From contig JAXGPL010000002.1 of assembly GCA_040766985.1 (NCBI GenBank), positions 62,001 through 126,000 on the forward strand: 64,000 nt of DNA, in the 5' to 3' direction. Shown here piece after piece: positions 62,561-64,000 of the stretch. The stretch's first letter is position 1, and each line of letters begins with the position of its first letter. Below the pieces are notes generated by a model. That model was not told where the DNA came from, did not search any database, and saw only the letters and a program-made list of their open reading frames with translations. This DNA is from JAXGPL01 sp040766985. GTDB lineage: Bacteria > Bacillota > Sulfobacillia > JAUYEG01. Both the position numbers and the translations under genes were made by a program.

Positions 62561-63148
62561 GTGTACCTCGGCACGACCGTCATCGCCGTCAGGCGCGGAA
62601 GCAAGGCCGCCATGGCCAGTGACGGCCAGGTGACCCAGCAGGAGCAACACGTCATCCTCAAGCACCAGGCGCGTAAGGTCCGCAGGCTCGCGAACGGTAA
62701 GGTCTTGGCGGGTTTCGCAGGCTCGGTGGCCGACGCGATGACCCTGTTCGAGAAGTTCGAGGCCAAACTCGAGGAGTACCGGGGTTCGCTGGCCAAAGCG
62801 GCGGTCGCCCTGGCCAAGGAGTGGCGGACCGACCGCATGCTCCGCAGCCTGCAGGCCCTGCTGTTGGTGCTCGACAAGGACCACCTGTTGCTGGTTTCCG
62901 GAACCGGCGAGGTGATCGAGCCCGACGAGCCGGTCGCCGCCGTCGGTTCGGGAGGGCCCTACGCGCTGGCGGCGGCAAAAGCCCTTCTGCGCAACACCGG
63001 CCTTCCCGCGGACGAGGTGGCGCGCCAGTCGCTCTTGATTGCGTCGGAGATCTGCATCTACACCAACGACCACGTCACGCTGGAGGAGATCGCGATCTCC
63101 GAGGACCACGGCTCCAAGCTGGAGACGGAGGGGGCGCATTGCCAATGA
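62561..63148 (+). CDS. hslV: ATP-dependent protease peptidase subunit HslV (ClpQ)
   Basis: 195 residues. The N-terminal nucleophile region [19 protein letters not shown], with [36 protein letters not shown] and [14 protein letters not shown], is the proteasome-like HslV. GTG 62561 with GGAGGTGG upstream. The last bases overlap the hslU ATG (ATGA). Confidence 0.96.
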   Translation: MYLGTTVIAVRRGSKAAMASDGQVTQQEQHVILKHQARKVRRLANGKVLAGFAGSVADAMTLFEKFEAKLEEYRGSLAKAAVALAKEWRTDRMLRSLQALLLVLDKDHLLLVSGTGEVIEPDEPVAAVGSGGPYALAAAKALLRNTGLPADEVARQSLLIASEICIYTNDHVTLEEIAISEDHGSKLETEGAHCQ

Positions 63149-64000
63149 TCGACCTGACCCCACGCCAGATCGTGGCCGAACTGGACCGCTATATCGTCGG
63201 GCAGGAGAAAGCCAAGAAGGCGGTCGCCATCGCCCTGCGCAATCGCTACCGCCGCCAGCAGCTGCCGGAGGACATCCGGGATGAGGTGCTGCCCAAGAAC
63301 ATCCTGATGATCGGACCGACCGGCGTCGGCAAGACCGAGATCGCACGCCGGCTGGCGCGGCTTGTCGGCGCGCCGATGATCAAGGTGGAGGCAACCAAGT
63401 TCACGGAGGTCGGCTACGTCGGCCGCGATGTTGAGGGGATGGTCCGCGACCTTGTCGAGACCGCGATCCGCCTTGTCAAGAATCAGGCCCTCGACAAAGT
63501 CTCGGAGCAGGCAGCCCAGGCCGCCGAACACCGGTTGCTCGACGCCATCGTGCCGATGCCCAAGCGTGAGTCGAGCCGCAACCCATTCGAGGCGCTGTTC
63601 GGCGGCGTCGCCACACGGGACGACCCCGACGAGGACACAGAGTATCAGGAGCAGGTCCGCCGTGCCCGCCTCGACCGCTCCGACGCCCGCCGCCGGCTGG
63701 CGGCAGGCGAACTCGAGGACGAACTCGTCGAGGTCGAGGTCGAGGATACCAGCACTCCGACCATGGGCGTGTTCACTCCGGGCGGCGTCGAGGAGATCGG
63801 GCTGAATATGCAGGACCTGCTGGGCGGTTTGATGCCCAAGCGGCGCAAGAAGCGCCGGGTGCCGGTGCGCGACGCCCGCAAGATCCTCGCGCAGGAGGAA
63901 GCCCAGAAGCTGATCGACGTCGACGACGCGATCCAGAAGGGCATCGCGCTCGCCGAGCAGTCCGGGATCATCTTCATCGACGAGATGGACAAGATTGCGG
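63145..64000 (+). CDS. hslU: HslU (ClpY) ATPase subunit, cut by the window end
   Basis: 285 residues visible. [20 protein letters not shown], Walker [16 protein letters not shown] (about residues 58-72), [19 protein letters not shown], a charged intermediate domain (about 110-240) and the start of Walker [12 protein letters not shown] at the window edge. Unfolds substrates for HslV. ATG overlaps the hslV stop. Confidence 0.96.
   Translation, partial: MIDLTPRQIVAELDRYIVGQEKAKKAVAIALRNRYRRQQLPEDIRDEVLPKNILMIGPTGVGKTEIARRLARLVGAPMIKVEATKFTEVGYVGRDVEGMVRDLVETAIRLVKNQALDKVSEQAAQAAEHRLLDAIVPMPKRESSRNPFEALFGGVATRDDPDEDTEYQEQVRRARLDRSDARRRLAAGELEDELVEVEVEDTSTPTMGVFTPGGVEEIGLNMQDLLGGLMPKRRKKRRVPVRDARKILAQEEAQKLIDVDDAIQKGIALAEQSGIIFIDEMDKIA

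Noticed and set aside
1..64000. CRISPR arrays, rRNA and tRNA genes
   Set aside because: No regularly spaced repeats, no 16S/23S/5S signature and no tRNA cloverleaf with TTCRANNC-type arm were recognised on either strand.

Overview
This window is a chromosomal segment from a high-GC, endospore-forming member of the Bacillota. It carries a spore germination protease (gpr), an alpha/beta-type small acid-soluble spore protein and the sporulation protein YlbJ, and its gene order follows the Bacillus/Clostridia core blocks (yloA-yicC-gmk-rpoZ-coaBC-priA-def-fmt-rsmB-prpC-prkC-rsgA-rpe; rsmD-coaD-ylbJ-ylbL-yceD-rpmF; fapR-plsX-fabG-acpP-rnc-smc-ftsY-ffh-rpsP-rimM-trmD-rplS-lepB-rbgA-rnhB; yraN-yifB-dprA-topA-trmFO-xerC-hslV-hslU). 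GTG and TTG starts are very common and many genes overlap by 1-30 bases. The lineage cannot be fixed from sequence alone. A deep-branching, Moorella/Symbiobacterium-like clostridial group would fit the GC content, the actinobacterial-type IHF and the MutL-like gene.

Layout. 1-607 (minus) is the start of rqcH. 678-16248 holds cell-wall, ribosome, translation and Ser/Thr-kinase genes. 16246-17111 is an FMN-riboswitch-controlled riboflavin transporter. 17100-17720 holds a doubtful small membrane ORF and rpmB on the minus strand. 17940-19991 is asp23/yloU plus fakA. 20014-21096 is gpr (minus). 21458-23206 is rsmD-coaD and a coiled-coil gene. 23317-25820 is an ArsR-MFS unit. 25878-27158 is ylbJ (minus). 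27334-29340 is ylbL-yceD-rpmF. 29522-33276 is a lipid block with its own FapR box. 33388-45024 is rnc-smc-SRP-ribosome maturation. 45103-45381 is the SASP (minus). 45670-47741 is yraN-yifB. 47823-56575 is an insert between yifB and dprA: a lipoprotein SBP, a MutL/GlmL-like ATPase with an uncharacterised partner protein, and a heterodimeric ABC exporter. 56691-64000 is dprA-topA-trmFO-xerC-hslV-hslU, with hslU cut by the window end.

How the genes connect. FakA (18315) and a DegV/FakB protein (31296) can feed phosphorylated fatty acids to PlsX (30221), under FapR control. RNase III, SMC, FtsY/Ffh and the ribosome-maturation factors form one long growth block. PrpC and PrkC are a phosphatase-kinase pair. 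HslVU follows XerC as in many Firmicutes.

A major caveat is that reading frames are broken by apparent 1-base indels in discrete patches: about 115, 5038-7200, 9075-9510, 17290-17650, 28055, 42655-42840, 46030-47430, 48660-48730, 50990-52090, 54000-54100 and 61250-62420. These patches hit essential genes, including two ribosomal proteins, while conserved motifs survive in neighbouring frames. I read them as sequencing/assembly errors rather than gene decay, and I describe the intended genes across the breaks.
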